This document shows, piece by piece, positions 1 through 10,181 of a DNA stretch of 64,000 nucleotides. Origin of the DNA: Thelonectria olida (taxonomy: Eukaryota; Ascomycota; Sordariomycetes; Hypocreales; Nectriaceae). The position numbers and the translations under genes are program-made. Under the pieces are notes generated by a model. That model made no database searches. It was given only the letters and a program-made list of their open reading frames with translations, and was not told the origin of the DNA. Numbering within the stretch: position 1 is the stretch's first letter; the number at the start of each line of letters is the position of its first letter. Location: positions 248,001 through 312,000 of the forward strand of contig JAGPYM010000023.1 in the NCBI GenBank assembly GCA_020736575.1, in the 5' to 3' direction.

Positions 1-537
1 TAGCACACTTTCTCTTCCGATGCACAAAGTGGACGTCATACCGTGCACAAATGCTTCAGTGTACCGACACAAGACGAGGCAACTTATCGTTCTACCTTGG
101 AGGAAGAGCCACACCAGATCCCCAAAATTGGGCACCAGACATGGAAGCCGTTCGAGCAACCATAGGATATGCCATGGCTACAGGCCGCCTTGACGAATGA
201 CAGCGAACACCGTGACCGCCACCTCTCAATAACACTCACTCTCGACTAACCTACACCAACACCCTCGTGCTGACGACAGCAGGTCCCGCTTCAGCCGCCG
301 AAGATAGGACACTGAACACTTGGAGAAGCCGCCTTCAAGTCCACTTGCTATTAACCCCACGAGATCCCGTAGAAAACGTCCAAATTGGCAATAAGAGAGC
401 AGAGAGCAGACCTACGTACGGGCTTCAGGAGACCACGGCAAATTGATGTGAAGGGACTATGTAATTTAGCAAGAGTGCCCTTTCAGGCTTAGCCCCGGGC
501 TTAAAATACATTCATTCATTCATTCATTCATTCAAGT
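1..537 (+). mobile_element. 3' end of a Tad-like LINE (RNase H C-terminus plus 3' UTR)
   Basis: The first 200 bases read in one frame as the end of a LINE RNase H/zinc-knuckle region (HFLFRCTKW, RRGNLSFYLGG, VRATIGYAMATGRLDE, then stop at about 198-200). The same block occurs in the copies ending near 14986, 34872 and 39463. A 3' UTR of about 310 bases follows, containing CTTCAGCCGCCGAAGATAGG (also in the other copies), then the terminal module AGTGCCCTTTCAGGCTTAGC and a tail of ATTC repeats at 510-535. The element runs in from the left, so its length is unknown. The family assignment is from recalled Tad1/I-clade LINEs. The tail and shared blocks are seen directly. Confidence 0.85.
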
Positions 538-637
538 GCACATTCTTTCGCTTCACCTGCGTTTATGCCAAGGCCTTTAAGAAGCTATCGGATCGCTAAG
601 ACATGGGACAGCCGTTGCATTCTACTACTACGTAGTT

Positions 638-1672
638 ATGTTCCGCCAGGTGCCACAGCGTGACAAGCTGGATAGCAACGACGAGTTCATACGGAAGTAT
701 ATTGGGCACATGACGAGACGGCAAGATCGCGGCTTCGGCCTGCCGCGAGATGAACTGGATCCTTCATCAATCGGTCGAGTGGCTCATGATACCCCTGTCG
801 TCACAGCCTAAGAATGCTCCCGGCGTAAGCATGATGAGGGAAGTTCCCTCGGTATTCCAAGCACAATTACCATTCTTGAACGAACCGGAAGTGATGGTCG
901 TCGAGATAGACTCGCCGATCGCAGGGATACAGGGGGAGGGCATCATAAGGGCATCCTGGCATGATTTGGCAGCGCCGCCGGCCCATGGAATAGAATTTAT
1001 TTCGCCCGGGGGTGCAAGCCCCATAGGAACCCTCCCCACGCCGTTATAGTCTTGACAGCCAGGGCACGCGGTCGAAAGAAAACTCTGCCGGTCTCCTTGT
1101 CACCAGTCTGATTTTTGAACCCCTCTGACCGCTTTACTTCCTGTAACTTATTTAAACCATTCAACTCATACATGTATAAAGTGTGGCCTTCCAAGTCCAA
1201 ACGAACTCGCTTGCCACACCACATTCTTCCTGGCTATGTACGAGAAGCAGCTACCACCCTTGCCGCCTCAGTCCGCTTGGGACCGGACGTCTCCCCGGAC
1301 AGTAGTCGCACCATCCAACCGCTGTCTCAGGGGAACCCACTCAGCTACGTCAATCGGGAGGCCCAGCCAGGGAGTGACATCCTCGCGTCCCTCGAACAAG
1401 AGATTCTCAAGCTGCGCAGGGAGAATGATGCACTGCGGCGCTCCATGGTCGAGAAAGAAGCAAAGATCGAGATGCTCCAGAATCTGAATTCCCAGCATCG
1501 TCAACAGATAGACGAGCAGACTCGTCAGGCGGCTCAGCTCTTCCAGATTACACACTCCGCCATCGAGACTTACCGGGATGATAAGAAAGACCAGACCGGG
1601 CACCTTCCACGAAGATCCTCCGAGGAAATCGCGTCCAAAGCCTTCAGTGACGGTGATGAGAACTGGCTCTAA
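638..1672 (+). pseudogene. Orphan reading frame ending in a coiled coil; possibly a broken gene
   Basis: The only long frame with a coding look starts at an ATG at 1172 and ends with TAA at 1670-1672 (166 codons). Its middle is a heptad-rich, charged coiled coil (LEQEILKLRRENDALRRSM, then EKEAKIEMLQNLNSQH) and its tail is acidic. The same frame is open from an ATG at 638 to a stop near 808 (start MFRQVPQRDKLD), but several stops lie between the two parts. A second frame is open from 750 to 1049. I cannot find convincing introns that join them. It may be a decayed gene or a spliced one that I could not resolve. The family is not recognised. Confidence 0.35.
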
Positions 1673-2270
1673 GCGCCTGGGGCCCGAGAGGACGGGAGCC
1701 GCGCGTCGCTCAGCTCTCGCCTCTTGCTTGCGCTTTTGCTGTGGCGAGTACGACCATCTCCCTGTACGTCTTCCCAGTCTAATCTATGGACAAGATCATG
1801 TATAGTCTGAGAAAACTGCCGAAGACCGTGTTCTGGGCAACCGCACTGGCAAGGGAATCCTGTAGGAGGAGACGGAGCAGCAGCAAGGAGTAATTACTCT
1901 ATATTACGGAAGCGTTTATTGATTTCTGATTACATCGCATCCCTCATTTTCATACTGCAGTTGTCCTTTACACATTCTCCCGTGACGTTTATGGGGTGAG
2001 GTAGGTCTGAGTATGCCTCTTTCAATGGAGAGGTTCTTCAAGAGCATACGAGTTGGCGCATCATTCGTTTTAGCAATAGTTACATTATTAAGGACTAAAC
2101 GATAGACGGCGAGAATGTGCTCTTTGTCCGTGATACAGGCACAGCTTCCGTACGAGAGGTGTTCGCACTCTAGTTCTAGAAGCGATGCTGAGGGACGAAG
2201 TATCAAGTACATCCAGGCTGGCGCATCATTCACTAATAATGACTGACTTATTGACGAATGATTGGTAATA
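1673..2270. other. No gene recognised
   Basis: I see no convincing coding region here. One reverse-strand frame is open from 2281 to 1916 but has no family signature. The word TGGCGCATCATTC occurs at about 2053 and again at about 2219. Confidence 0.4.
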
Positions 2271-3014
2271 ATCACTATCAATCATTTCATTAATGCACTG
2301 CCTGACATAATGATCATTGAATTAGAAGGACGATAATGAAATGACGAAAATGAAATGAACAGGCGGGTGCATCCCCGCCAAGTATAGGTACCTAGGGTTC
2401 CCAGAAAACAAGGCCTTATTGAGGTATCAGTACTGGGAGGCAGGGACTGCGGCTATCTACTCGTTTCTGGAAAACCTCAATTTCGTCACCCCATTGTTGC
2501 TGCGATATCTAGATAGCCGATTAGTCTCGTTTCGATCGAAGAGCCTAGGTGTTACCCTGGCTACGCCTCTCCAATCCTCTGGAGAAGGACCGCGACACGT
2601 TCTTATACTGGTTGGTTCAATAAGAGGTATGAACACCCACGCCTTAATCGGATTGTCACAGACATCCAGTCTGTGCCTCCAATGGGTGCCAAATGTGAGA
2701 GGGTGTTCACACATGGTGTCGGCGAAACGCTGTCGTCTGCAGGCGGAAACGGATTTCAATAACGCAAAAGAGTGAGATCTTGATTAAAGGTAGGCTTCCT
2801 GGATGATTATGACGGATTGCTAGAGGAACCGGCGGCGGAAGAAGCAGTTCATGCTGCATAGTACAGGGCACCCAAGGTCCGCCGTGATACTCCGTCCATT
2901 GAATCATTTCAATCATTATCATTTCATCCCTTCCCCCCCATGATCATTATCATCATGGTCTTGCTTACTCAGCAGTCATCTCATTTCATTGTTCTTATAA
3001 TGATTGATAATGAT
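2271..3014. mobile_element. Possible inverted-repeat-bounded insertion, about 744 bp
   Basis: The left edge reads ATCACTATCAATCATT at 2271. The right edge ends at 3014 with the reverse complement of ATCATTATCAATCATT, a 16-base inverted pair with one mismatch. Both flanks are rich in TGAT/ATCA/TTTCAT words, so chance pairing in simple sequence is possible. The kinase-like fragment begins directly to the right, which would fit an insertion that cut it. No transposase is visible inside and no target-site duplication was found. Confidence 0.3.
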
Positions 3015-3016
3015 AG

Positions 3017-3330
3017 ATGCGCCACCCTGAGTACATCATCTTGGAAACTGTTATGGGTGAGAGACTTGATGCCATCTGGGGCCCGTTTAGCCGTTTAGCC
3101 CCATCTGAGAAGAACCAGATATCGAGTCAACTGCGAGTTTACTTGGACACTTTGCGGCGTCTTCTGTCACCTGGATTCTTTGGATGCATTGGAAAACAAC
3201 CATTCGAAGAATCTATGCTCTGGACTACAGCAGAGGACAATATTGAGGATGGCCTGGTCAGCGGGGGCCATTCGATTCAGTGTCGCAGTTAAACAATGTT
3301 AAATTGGTAGAATTTAGAAATATTTCGTTC
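3017..3330 (+). pseudogene. APH/phosphotransferase-family kinase fragment
   Basis: The frame starting MRHPEYIILETVMGERLDAI resembles the core of fungal proteins of the APH (phosphotransferase enzyme) family: a conserved EYIILE strand, a 'GxxLDxxW' element, a helix with SEKNQISSQLRVYLDTLRRL, then 'SPGFFGCIGK' and 'PFEESMLW'. After about residue 84 the recognisable sequence moves to another frame (GPFDSVSQLNN, about 3266-3300), so there is a frameshift. Both the N-terminal ATP-binding lobe and the catalytic HxD loop region are absent. This is a short relic. The family call rests on recalled relatives, not a search. Confidence 0.6.
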
Positions 3331-3736
3331 CCTGAATGTCAATCCTGGCTATTATGAATATACTTTTCCCAAGTAGTTATAGGAGTTTAAGGTCAGGGTC
3401 CCGCTTTCAGGCCTCATAGGGGACCCTTGCTGTCCGTCCTATACATTATTGGTTTTCTGAAATACAGATGTGGGGGCCATTCACTCCAAAAGCTTGATAG
3501 CCGGGAAGGGAAGAGTTGGGGAAAGTCGAGTAGGTCTTCAAGGGGCCAAGAAGGTCATCGCACAGGATAACAAAGAAGCAGGCGCGGAAGCCAAGAAAGC
3601 GGCAACAGGTGCGTAGAGCTAAGCGGATGACCTATTTTTCTAATCCTTTAAGGACATGTTGGTCACTTGTAATGAGAAAGAGGTCGAGATAATTCATATC
3701 CGATGTGCAAGCTTCTTGGATTGCCTCTGAGCGACG
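3331..3736. other. No gene recognised
   Basis: Nothing supportable was found here. There are short reverse-strand frames only, without family motifs. Confidence 0.4.
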
Positions 3737-3981
3737 TCTGTCGCATATCACCACCAGGTTCCACTGTGCTTTAGCGACCGGATGTGAAACGCTGCCCATA
3801 CCTTGGAGTCGTGTATCCGGTTTCACATCCGGATTGTCGCATCAAGGACTCCAATCCTAACGACATGAGTTTAAATAGCTGTGCCCGAAAACATGGCTGT
3901 TCAATTTCTTTTGTTCTTTAGATAATTCTCATCAATTGACTGGTGCCATCAATGATCCCTGTGGAGCCAATTGTCTGACAA
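3737..3981 (-). repeat. Dispersed repeat, copy 1 (inverted relative to copy at 50.0 kb)
   Basis: The reverse complement of this stretch matches 50043-50275 over about 235 bases with scattered substitutions and a small indel. Shared words include ATGTCGTTAGGATTGGA, GATGTGAAACCGGATACACG and GGAACCTGGTGGTGATATG. One edge has the near-palindrome TTGTCAGACAATTGG. A more diverged copy of that end lies at 54598-54665. It has no coding capacity, so it is a MITE-like or relic repeat of unknown family. Confidence 0.75.
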
Positions 3982-4690
3982 CGTCTCCTCGGACGGAAGC
4001 GGTACGGTGACCAGTCTATCTACGCCCTTTTAGGTTGTGGGCTCGTACGCAGAGGAGTTGGTTGGCGGCGACCGTTCGTTGTCTGGAATAGAGCGCAACG
4101 TAATTTCAAAATCCTCCGGAGGGTTGGCCTAGGCCAGGGTTGTCCAAGGCCAATGGCCCATGCCGTCTGCGTTCACTCGAGCCGTTGTGCGAGTCCCGAT
4201 CCGGGTTGACGTTCGCCACGTGCTAACTAGATTCCGTGACGCCCGGGCCATGGCGTGATAGGCGGACGATAAAGGGTACCGGGCGATTGCGGACGGCGGT
4301 GCTGATTAGTCCCAACAAGCCGGCTCGCGAGGGTGTCCAGCACTTCTGGGCGAATTGATACCTTCTACCTGCGACGACGGCGTCGTATTCAGCATGAGGG
4401 ATTGATGGCCCTAGTGACCAAGACGGTTGGTTTTATTTGATTATGGACGAGGAGGACTGGGAATTTGCGGTGGCGGTTTGAGCAGCTGGGATCTGCGGCC
4501 CACTTGACAGCGAACTTTGTACTGCTGTCGTCCCTGCATATACGTTTGTCGCAGGATAGGCATGATCTCAACCAGCCTCAGGAAACAACAGCACTTAGTA
4601 ATCAACCTGTGTGCTTCAAGTAAAACCTGTGGGCTAGAGTACCCCGCACGTTAGACAACAATCAATCAACACATTGCTGCTGCTCATCAT
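3982..4690. other. Intergenic; upstream region of the phospholipase C gene
   Basis: No coding region is supported. This stretch must contain the promoter of the downstream gene, but I cannot name an element in it with confidence. Confidence 0.4.
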
Positions 4691-4912
4691 ATTCACTTTA
4701 ACCCTTTAAGCACGCTCAGTGCGACAACGTTGATACCTTCGTCCATCCATCCACCAGGCCTACGCTCACGCCCTTGCTCGAGCTCCAGCCCTGCTCTCGC
4801 GGCATTCCGTTTGCGTCGGCCCCAGAACGTCGACGACGGCTACTGCACGAAGAGATCAGCCTCTGCAACTACATCTTTCCCCGCAATTACTGCCACCCAG
4901 GCGCGTTCCACC

Positions 4913-5084
4913 ATGGCTCACCCTACTGCCTAATCTCCTGTATATGTCGACGCAACCTTCAGATGCGCCTTGGTTGGTTTACTTAGTGCGGTCACCACCA
5001 CAAGCACACAGCCATGTCTCCTTCCAACTCAGACCCCGAACCATATCACATCCTCCTCCCCCCTTTCACCCCAACTACGTATAG
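4913..5084 (+). promoter_or_regulatory. uORF-rich 5' leader of the phospholipase C gene
   Basis: Several ATGs precede the main start at 5087. The ATG at 4913 opens a 6-codon uORF ending at 4933. The ATG at 4944 opens a 46-codon uORF whose TAG (5082-5084) lies two bases before the main ATG. The ATG at 4962 opens a 7-codon frame. A further ATG at 5014 opens a 90-codon frame that overlaps the main CDS to 5286. If all are in the mature mRNA, they should strongly reduce scanning to 5087. Alternatively an unrecognised 5' intron removes some of them or joins the 4944 frame to the main frame. Confidence 0.5.
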
Positions 5085-5086
5085 AC

Positions 5087-8000
5087 ATGACCTCTCGATC
5101 CGCCCAGTTGCCGACTTCTTACCCTGGCCGGGTTCCAACGACCCTCTCACATATTCAGCCCTGGACGGTCCCGGTGTCGGCCATCAGCGCGTCCTCAGCA
5201 GCCTCCAACTCACAACAAGGACCTCTCATAATGTCACCCGATACCGCAGTTCTGACTACGAGTTCCTCAGTCCTGCCGTCACCTGAACCCATGCATGGCA
5301 GAGATGAGGGCCCGTGTCCCTCCAACTTTCAGCTACCAGAGTCTATCCTATCTCACAAGACGAGCAACGACTCACTAGGTCAAAGCTTGGCTAGCAGCAA
5401 CTCCAGCGCAATGCCCGAGGCCTCGCCTAAGAGCAGCAACCTGATCCGCCGCTTCTCTAATCGCGCCCACCGGTTTGCCAGCAGGAGACAACAATCTTCG
5501 GCAGCCCCTCCCAGCCAGAACGGTAGTATCGGTCCCAGCATCTTGCGCCGTCGGAGTGACAGCAACGTCACCGCCCCGCCACGGCCGCGAGAGTATAACG
5601 CCCTGACTGACACGGACGCGGAGGCCGACCGGGTTCCGGATGACAACATCCCTCTCTTTGGCCTCGACGGAGCCACTCACTCATCAAGCAACAACAGCGC
5701 TGCCGGCTCAATTCATGGAAGTGCCATTGCCATGGCCGGACCCGTGTTGCCGGCTGAGCTTCGAAATGGTTGTGGAGTTCTCAAGGTGTCCAGGAGAAGT
5801 CGCACGAGACGGGTTAATCTTGTATATGAGACCGAATCCAACAAGCTCTCATGGAACCCTGCCCGCCCACACAAGTCCTTGCACGTCGATGAGATCAAAG
5901 AGATCCGAACTGATTCCGATATTCAACAATACTGCCTTGACTTTGGAATGTCCGAATCGTGTGTGGATACATGGTTCACCATCATCTACACCGTCCCAGA
6001 CAACTCGAGGACCAAGTTTCTGCACATTGTCACTGATAGTGAGGAGGGCTTGGACCGGTGGACCGAGTTCCTCGGGGCTACACTGACTTACCGGCAGGAA
6101 TTGATGACTTGTCTCATGGCCTTCAACGATGGAGCCATGGCCCAGTATTGGCAGACTGAGATGACCAGGGAGTTCGGTGACCAGCCCCGTGGTCCTGAGC
6201 AGGAGGAACTGGACATGGCCGGAGTCAAGCGTGTTTGCCAGAATCTTCATATTTACAGCTCCCAGTGGACCCTGGAAACCAACTTCCGCCTCTCCGATGT
6301 TCGACGACGTGAGAAGCTCAACTTTACCGGGTTCAAGGGTTTCGTCCGCCTAATGAAGCAGAGGCCTGATGTTCAGCGAATCATTCGCAGCTTTGCCGCT
6401 AAACCTGAAACTGGTATTACCTTGCCAGAGTTCCTAGCTTTTCTCCGCGATGTCCAAGGTGAGGACATTAATTCTAACCATTCTATGTGGGAGAAGCAAT
6501 TTGCCTACCTCAGCCGCCGGTACCGACCTGATGAAGTCGAGACCTCCAATGCGGCTCGCGACATGCAGGTTATGTCCGAAGCCGCCTTTGTCAGGTACCT
6601 GACATCTGAGTCCAACTCACCGATTGTACCGGAGCCTCAAAACTACACTCTCGACCGCCCTATGAACGAATACATCATCTCTAGCTCCCACAACACCTAC
6701 CTCCTTAGTCGACAGGTCGCCGGTCAGTCCAGCGTCGAGGGCTACATCTCGGCTCTTGTTCGAGGCTGCCGCTGTGTCGAGGTTGACTGCTGGGATGGCA
6801 GCTCTGGACAGCCCGAGGTCAACCACGGCCGCACCCTTACGACCTCAATTAGTTTCCGTGAGGTCATGACCACGATCAACAAGTACGCCTTTGTCAAGTC
6901 GAGGTTCCCTCTATGGATATCCCTCGAGGTTCACTGCAACCCAGCTCAGCAAGCCATCATGGTCGACATTATGAAGGAGGCCTTCGGCTCTCAACTAGTC
7001 ACCGAGACGTTGGAAGACTCCTATGACAAGCTACCTTCGCCCTCTAAGCTCACAGAACGTATTCTCATCAAGGTCAAGAAGCCGCAGATCAAGGAGGAGC
7101 CTCCTGCCAGCGATTTCCGAGGCCGCCGACGAGGCAACAGTCTCAACTCGCCACTGACTCGTCCCATGGCTGATGGCGCCATGTTGATGCACTCGCAGTC
7201 GCTTCCTCAGAGCCCCATGCTCAGCCCTAGCCCTTCTTCTCGTCGACTGGTCAGCAAGACTCGTGTCAACACAATTACTGAGGGCGGGGTGCAAGATACG
7301 ATTAGCAGCAGCACCAGCGACAATGAGAGCGGCGGGGAACGAAACGCGCGAAAGACGTCCACCAAGACTGTTAAAGAGCTTGGTGATCTTGGCGTCTATT
7401 CTGCCGGTGTCAAGTTTGCTGGCTTTGACGCTGCCGAGGCGAAGGAGTACAACCACATCTTCTCCTTCAAGGAGTCGAGCTTTGCCAAGCACTCCCGGGC
7501 CAAGAAACTGAAGATGGCAGTCGATCTCCACAACCTGCGCTACATGATGCGAGTCTACCCTGATCGCACTCGAATCACCTCAAACAACTTTAATCCCCTC
7601 TTCTACTGGCGCCGTGGGGTTCAGATGGCTACCCTCAACTGGCAGACCTTTGACTTGGGCATGCAGATCAACCGCGCCATGTTTGACGGTGGCCGGGACT
7701 TCTCAGGCTGCGTGCTCATGCCTGCGGAGCTCCGGGACATTCAAGTTCTCCCGTATGACCCCGAAATTGCTGGGGGCAAGAAGGAGCGCAGCGTTGTTTC
7801 ATTCACCATCGACGTCATCTCGGCACAGCAGCTTATGCGACCGGCCAACCTCCCCGCCAACAAGTCGATGGACCCGTACGTTGAGGTCGAGGTCTTCCAC
7901 GCCAGTGACAAGCGGGAGAAGAAGAATGAGTCAACCTTGCCTCGAGATTTCGATTCGCCCCAAAAGTTCCAGACGAATATCGTACGAGAGAACGGCTTCA

Positions 8001-8398
8001 ACCCCATATTTGATGGTCAGTTCAAGTGCAAAGTCACGACGAAACACCCCGATCTGGTCTTTGTTCGATGGTCCGTCAAACTCTCCAACGATGGCGAGAA
8101 CTACAATGACAGACCAGCAGTGGCCACGTACACTGCCAAGCTCAGCAATCTCAAGCAAGGCTACCGCACCTTGCCTCTTCTCAACCATGCTGGTAACCAG
8201 TACCTTTTCTCGAAGCTCTTCTGCTGGATCAAGGTTGATTCGATTGAGAAGATGATGATCGACGCACCCCGCCGCGCCCAAGATGGCAGAAGGATCAAGG
8301 GCCTGGGCGGAAAGGTCTTCAGCCGAATCAACACCAGCCCCAGAAGCACGATGGTAAGGTCCAGCACAGATAAAACCAGCTTTAATAACTATCTATGA
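5087..8398 (+). CDS. Phosphoinositide-specific phospholipase C (delta-type)
   Basis: This intronless frame of 1103 codons hydrolyses PtdIns(4,5)P2 to diacylglycerol and IP3 at membranes, feeding fungal calcium signalling. The N-terminus (1-225) is low-complexity and Ser/Pro-rich. A PH domain lies at about 228-334 and a degenerate EF-hand-like region at about 376-461. The X box is at about 524-650, with both catalytic histidines: H535 in SSSHNTYLLS and H616 in SLEVHCNPAQQ. A Ser/Arg-rich X-Y linker follows at about 665-770. The Y box is at about 772-885 (NNFNPLFYWRRGVQMATLNW, with the conserved N-x-Q/G-x-Q layout). A C2 domain lies at about 901-1055 (MDPYVEVEV, FNPIFD). I chose 5087 because it is the first ATG in this frame. 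The domain order and both catalytic residues are intact, so it is probably functional. It is the clearest core gene in the window. Confidence 0.95.
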   Translation: MTSRSAQLPTSYPGRVPTTLSHIQPWTVPVSAISASSAASNSQQGPLIMSPDTAVLTTSSSVLPSPEPMHGRDEGPCPSNFQLPESILSHKTSNDSLGQSLASSNSSAMPEASPKSSNLIRRFSNRAHRFASRRQQSSAAPPSQNGSIGPSILRRRSDSNVTAPPRPREYNALTDTDAEADRVPDDNIPLFGLDGATHSSSNNSAAGSIHGSAIAMAGPVLPAELRNGCGVLKVSRRSRTRRVNLVYETESNKLSWNPARPHKSLHVDEIKEIRTDSDIQQYCLDFGMSESCVDTWFTIIYTVPDNSRTKFLHIVTDSEEGLDRWTEFLGATLTYRQELMTCLMAFNDGAMAQYWQTEMTREFGDQPRGPEQEELDMAGVKRVCQNLHIYSSQWTLETNFRLSDVRRREKLNFTGFKGFVRLMKQRPDVQRIIRSFAAKPETGITLPEFLAFLRDVQGEDINSNHSMWEKQFAYLSRRYRPDEVETSNAARDMQVMSEAAFVRYLTSESNSPIVPEPQNYTLDRPMNEYIISSSHNTYLLSRQVAGQSSVEGYISALVRGCRCVEVDCWDGSSGQPEVNHGRTLTTSISFREVMTTINKYAFVKSRFPLWISLEVHCNPAQQAIMVDIMKEAFGSQLVTETLEDSYDKLPSPSKLTERILIKVKKPQIKEEPPASDFRGRRRGNSLNSPLTRPMADGAMLMHSQSLPQSPMLSPSPSSRRLVSKTRVNTITEGGVQDTISSSTSDNESGGERNARKTSTKTVKELGDLGVYSAGVKFAGFDAAEAKEYNHIFSFKESSFAKHSRAKKLKMAVDLHNLRYMMRVYPDRTRITSNNFNPLFYWRRGVQMATLNWQTFDLGMQINRAMFDGGRDFSGCVLMPAELRDIQVLPYDPEIAGGKKERSVVSFTIDVISAQQLMRPANLPANKSMDPYVEVEVFHASDKREKKNESTLPRDFDSPQKFQTNIVRENGFNPIFDGQFKCKVTTKHPDLVFVRWSVKLSNDGENYNDRPAVATYTAKLSNLKQGYRTLPLLNHAGNQYLFSKLFCWIKVDSIEKMMIDAPRRAQDGRRIKGLGGKVFSRINTSPRSTMVRSSTDKTSFNNYL

Positions 8399-8948
8399 TC
8401 TATTTTTGCGGCTTCATCTGCACACACAGTGTCTTCTCTGGACATATTTTTTTTTCGAACTGGCCGTCTTTTGACCTTTCTTTTCTATCTTGTCTTGAGC
8501 AACAACACCTTTATGCCAGACTCGATTCCATGATCCGAGCGGATCCTGGCGCGACAAGGCGGTGAGATTCGTGTTTCTACCTGGACGGTGAAGATTGGGC
8601 ACCCAGAGTGGAAGCGGACCAAGGGTCACCGATTTGCATGGTATCCGTACCCCTGAGATGGAGGGTGTTCCGGCTATATGGACCGATCCATCTCAGAGCT
8701 TCAAGGAGCCGGCAACATAGGACAGTTGCCCATTGTAGACGGTTACTATCCCCATCTCAATTCGCGAGTGAAGATTTTCGGAGGTCAAACGAGAAGACGC
8801 GAAGGCATTTAAGGAAAGCCAGGTCATGAAGGCTGTGATTCCTGTTGTCGAAGGTGATATAGAGGATAGCAGTTGCATTGCCGGGAACATTTTCTCCACG
8901 AACCTCATTCCCCTCAGATGGCACATTTATAGCAGGCAATCCGGCTCT
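8399..8948. other. 3' flank of the phospholipase C gene; no gene recognised
   Basis: The first hundred or so bases should hold the 3' UTR (a T-rich stretch lies at about 8446-8456). Short open frames follow on both strands, none with recognisable similarity. Confidence 0.4.
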
Positions 8949-8949
8949 T

Positions 8950-10176
8950 TAGTATGGCAGCTGTCCAAAGCAGCTCCACCAGCAATAAAATACCGGTAGA
9001 AAGAAAAATAAGAAAAATAAGAAAAATAAGGTACAACTATGACCAGCTTCAATGCTACCATTGACCCTTAAATTATATGCCAAGGTTAGGATAACCTTGA
9101 TCCCTAAGTCCCTCAGGATAGTTTCAAACTCCTTTTTCATCTCCATTCCAATGTCAACAACAACTGCAACAATTATACCAAATCACGACGTCAACTCTTG
9201 TACAAAAGAGATCATAGCGTTTGTGTTGATACCTGCAAATGGCTTAGCTTCAATCCATCCAGCCAAGTCAGTACAAAGGCAAATACTAAGCGTCATATAG
9301 ACCTTCATCATTGACATCATTAGTCTAGTAAGAATAGCCGTTTCCCGCTGCCTCCAATAGGTATAATACTAGCATACAGGGCAAGACAAAATGTTCTTAA
9401 CAACATTCGTCCATATTGTCAACCAATGGTACCTCCTTTTGACGATCGCAACAACAACATCACGCCCTCGATAGCCTGAATCTACGTGGCATGACTTGAT
9501 CAATTCTTTCTGCACAAATTCCTTGCCAACAAGCACCGGGTCATCAAGCTCCCATTTTCCCCGCATCTAGATCTTGCCTCCCCGGACAAAGTGCTGGCAG
9601 GAGTTATGCCCTTGGGGCGAGTCAGAGTGAGGAGATAACGCCCTAGCAACAACGTGTCTCCACCATACTCTTTCTCAAGCTGGCTGAGTTCATCATCGAT
9701 CTTGACAGCATAGAGGTGGGCGTCAATGAAGTCTTCAATGTCTTCCTCAACTTCTTTATCCAGTTGATCAGATGGTCCTGCGCGTTTCCTAGACAATCCG
9801 TCGGCAATAGTGTTCTTGAGGCCTGGAACGGGCTTGACTGTGAAGTCGAACAGCAAGATGTAGCTGAGCCATCGAATGACATGGGCTCCGGGAACATCAT
9901 CCGCCTTCCCATTGAGCTGATGAACCAAGACCAAGGCGTCAGTCTCGAGGTGAAGGAACGCCATAAATATGACTTCGCAACCGTCTGATTGCATAAAAAG
10001 CTGCTCGACACTCACGCTTGGTGGCGTCATGCGCCCTCTCCGCGTTCCATAATCCAGATTCGAAACCTCACAGGGTGCGCTTCCCATCTATGATTTGCAT
10101 GAGACCTCCCCAGCCGTCAGCGCTGGTGTCAACCATTAAGACTATCTCCCTGCTCCAGGGGAGCAATCTAATGTCA
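8950..10176 (-). pseudogene. Ty3/gypsy polyprotein relic (RNase H to integrase)
   Basis: Reading right to left, the pieces are in polyprotein order. The RNase H start has DTSADGWGGLMQ (about 10110). The RNase H body has ECRAAFYAIRRLRSHIYG and LETDALVLVHQLNGKADD, ending in NTIADGLSRKR (about 9790). Next come the integrase zinc-binding HHCC region (HVDSGYRGRDVV, then KNILSCPVC, about 9500-9370) and the integrase core (DLAGWIEAKPFAGINTNA and KEFETILRDLGIKVILTLAY, down to about 8990). Frames change at least three times and there are internal stops. No LTR was identified. An A-rich triplication (GAAAAATAA three times, 9002-9029) interrupts the core. The element is dead. Confidence 0.85.
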
Positions 10177-10181
10177 CCAAG

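Noticed and set aside
1916..2281. 121-codon reverse-strand frame
   Set aside because: No family motif, extends into AT-rich simple sequence and has no supporting context.
9002..9029. Triplicated GAAAAATAA as a possible regulatory or terminator element
   Set aside because: It lies inside the dead gypsy integrase and looks like a local expansion.
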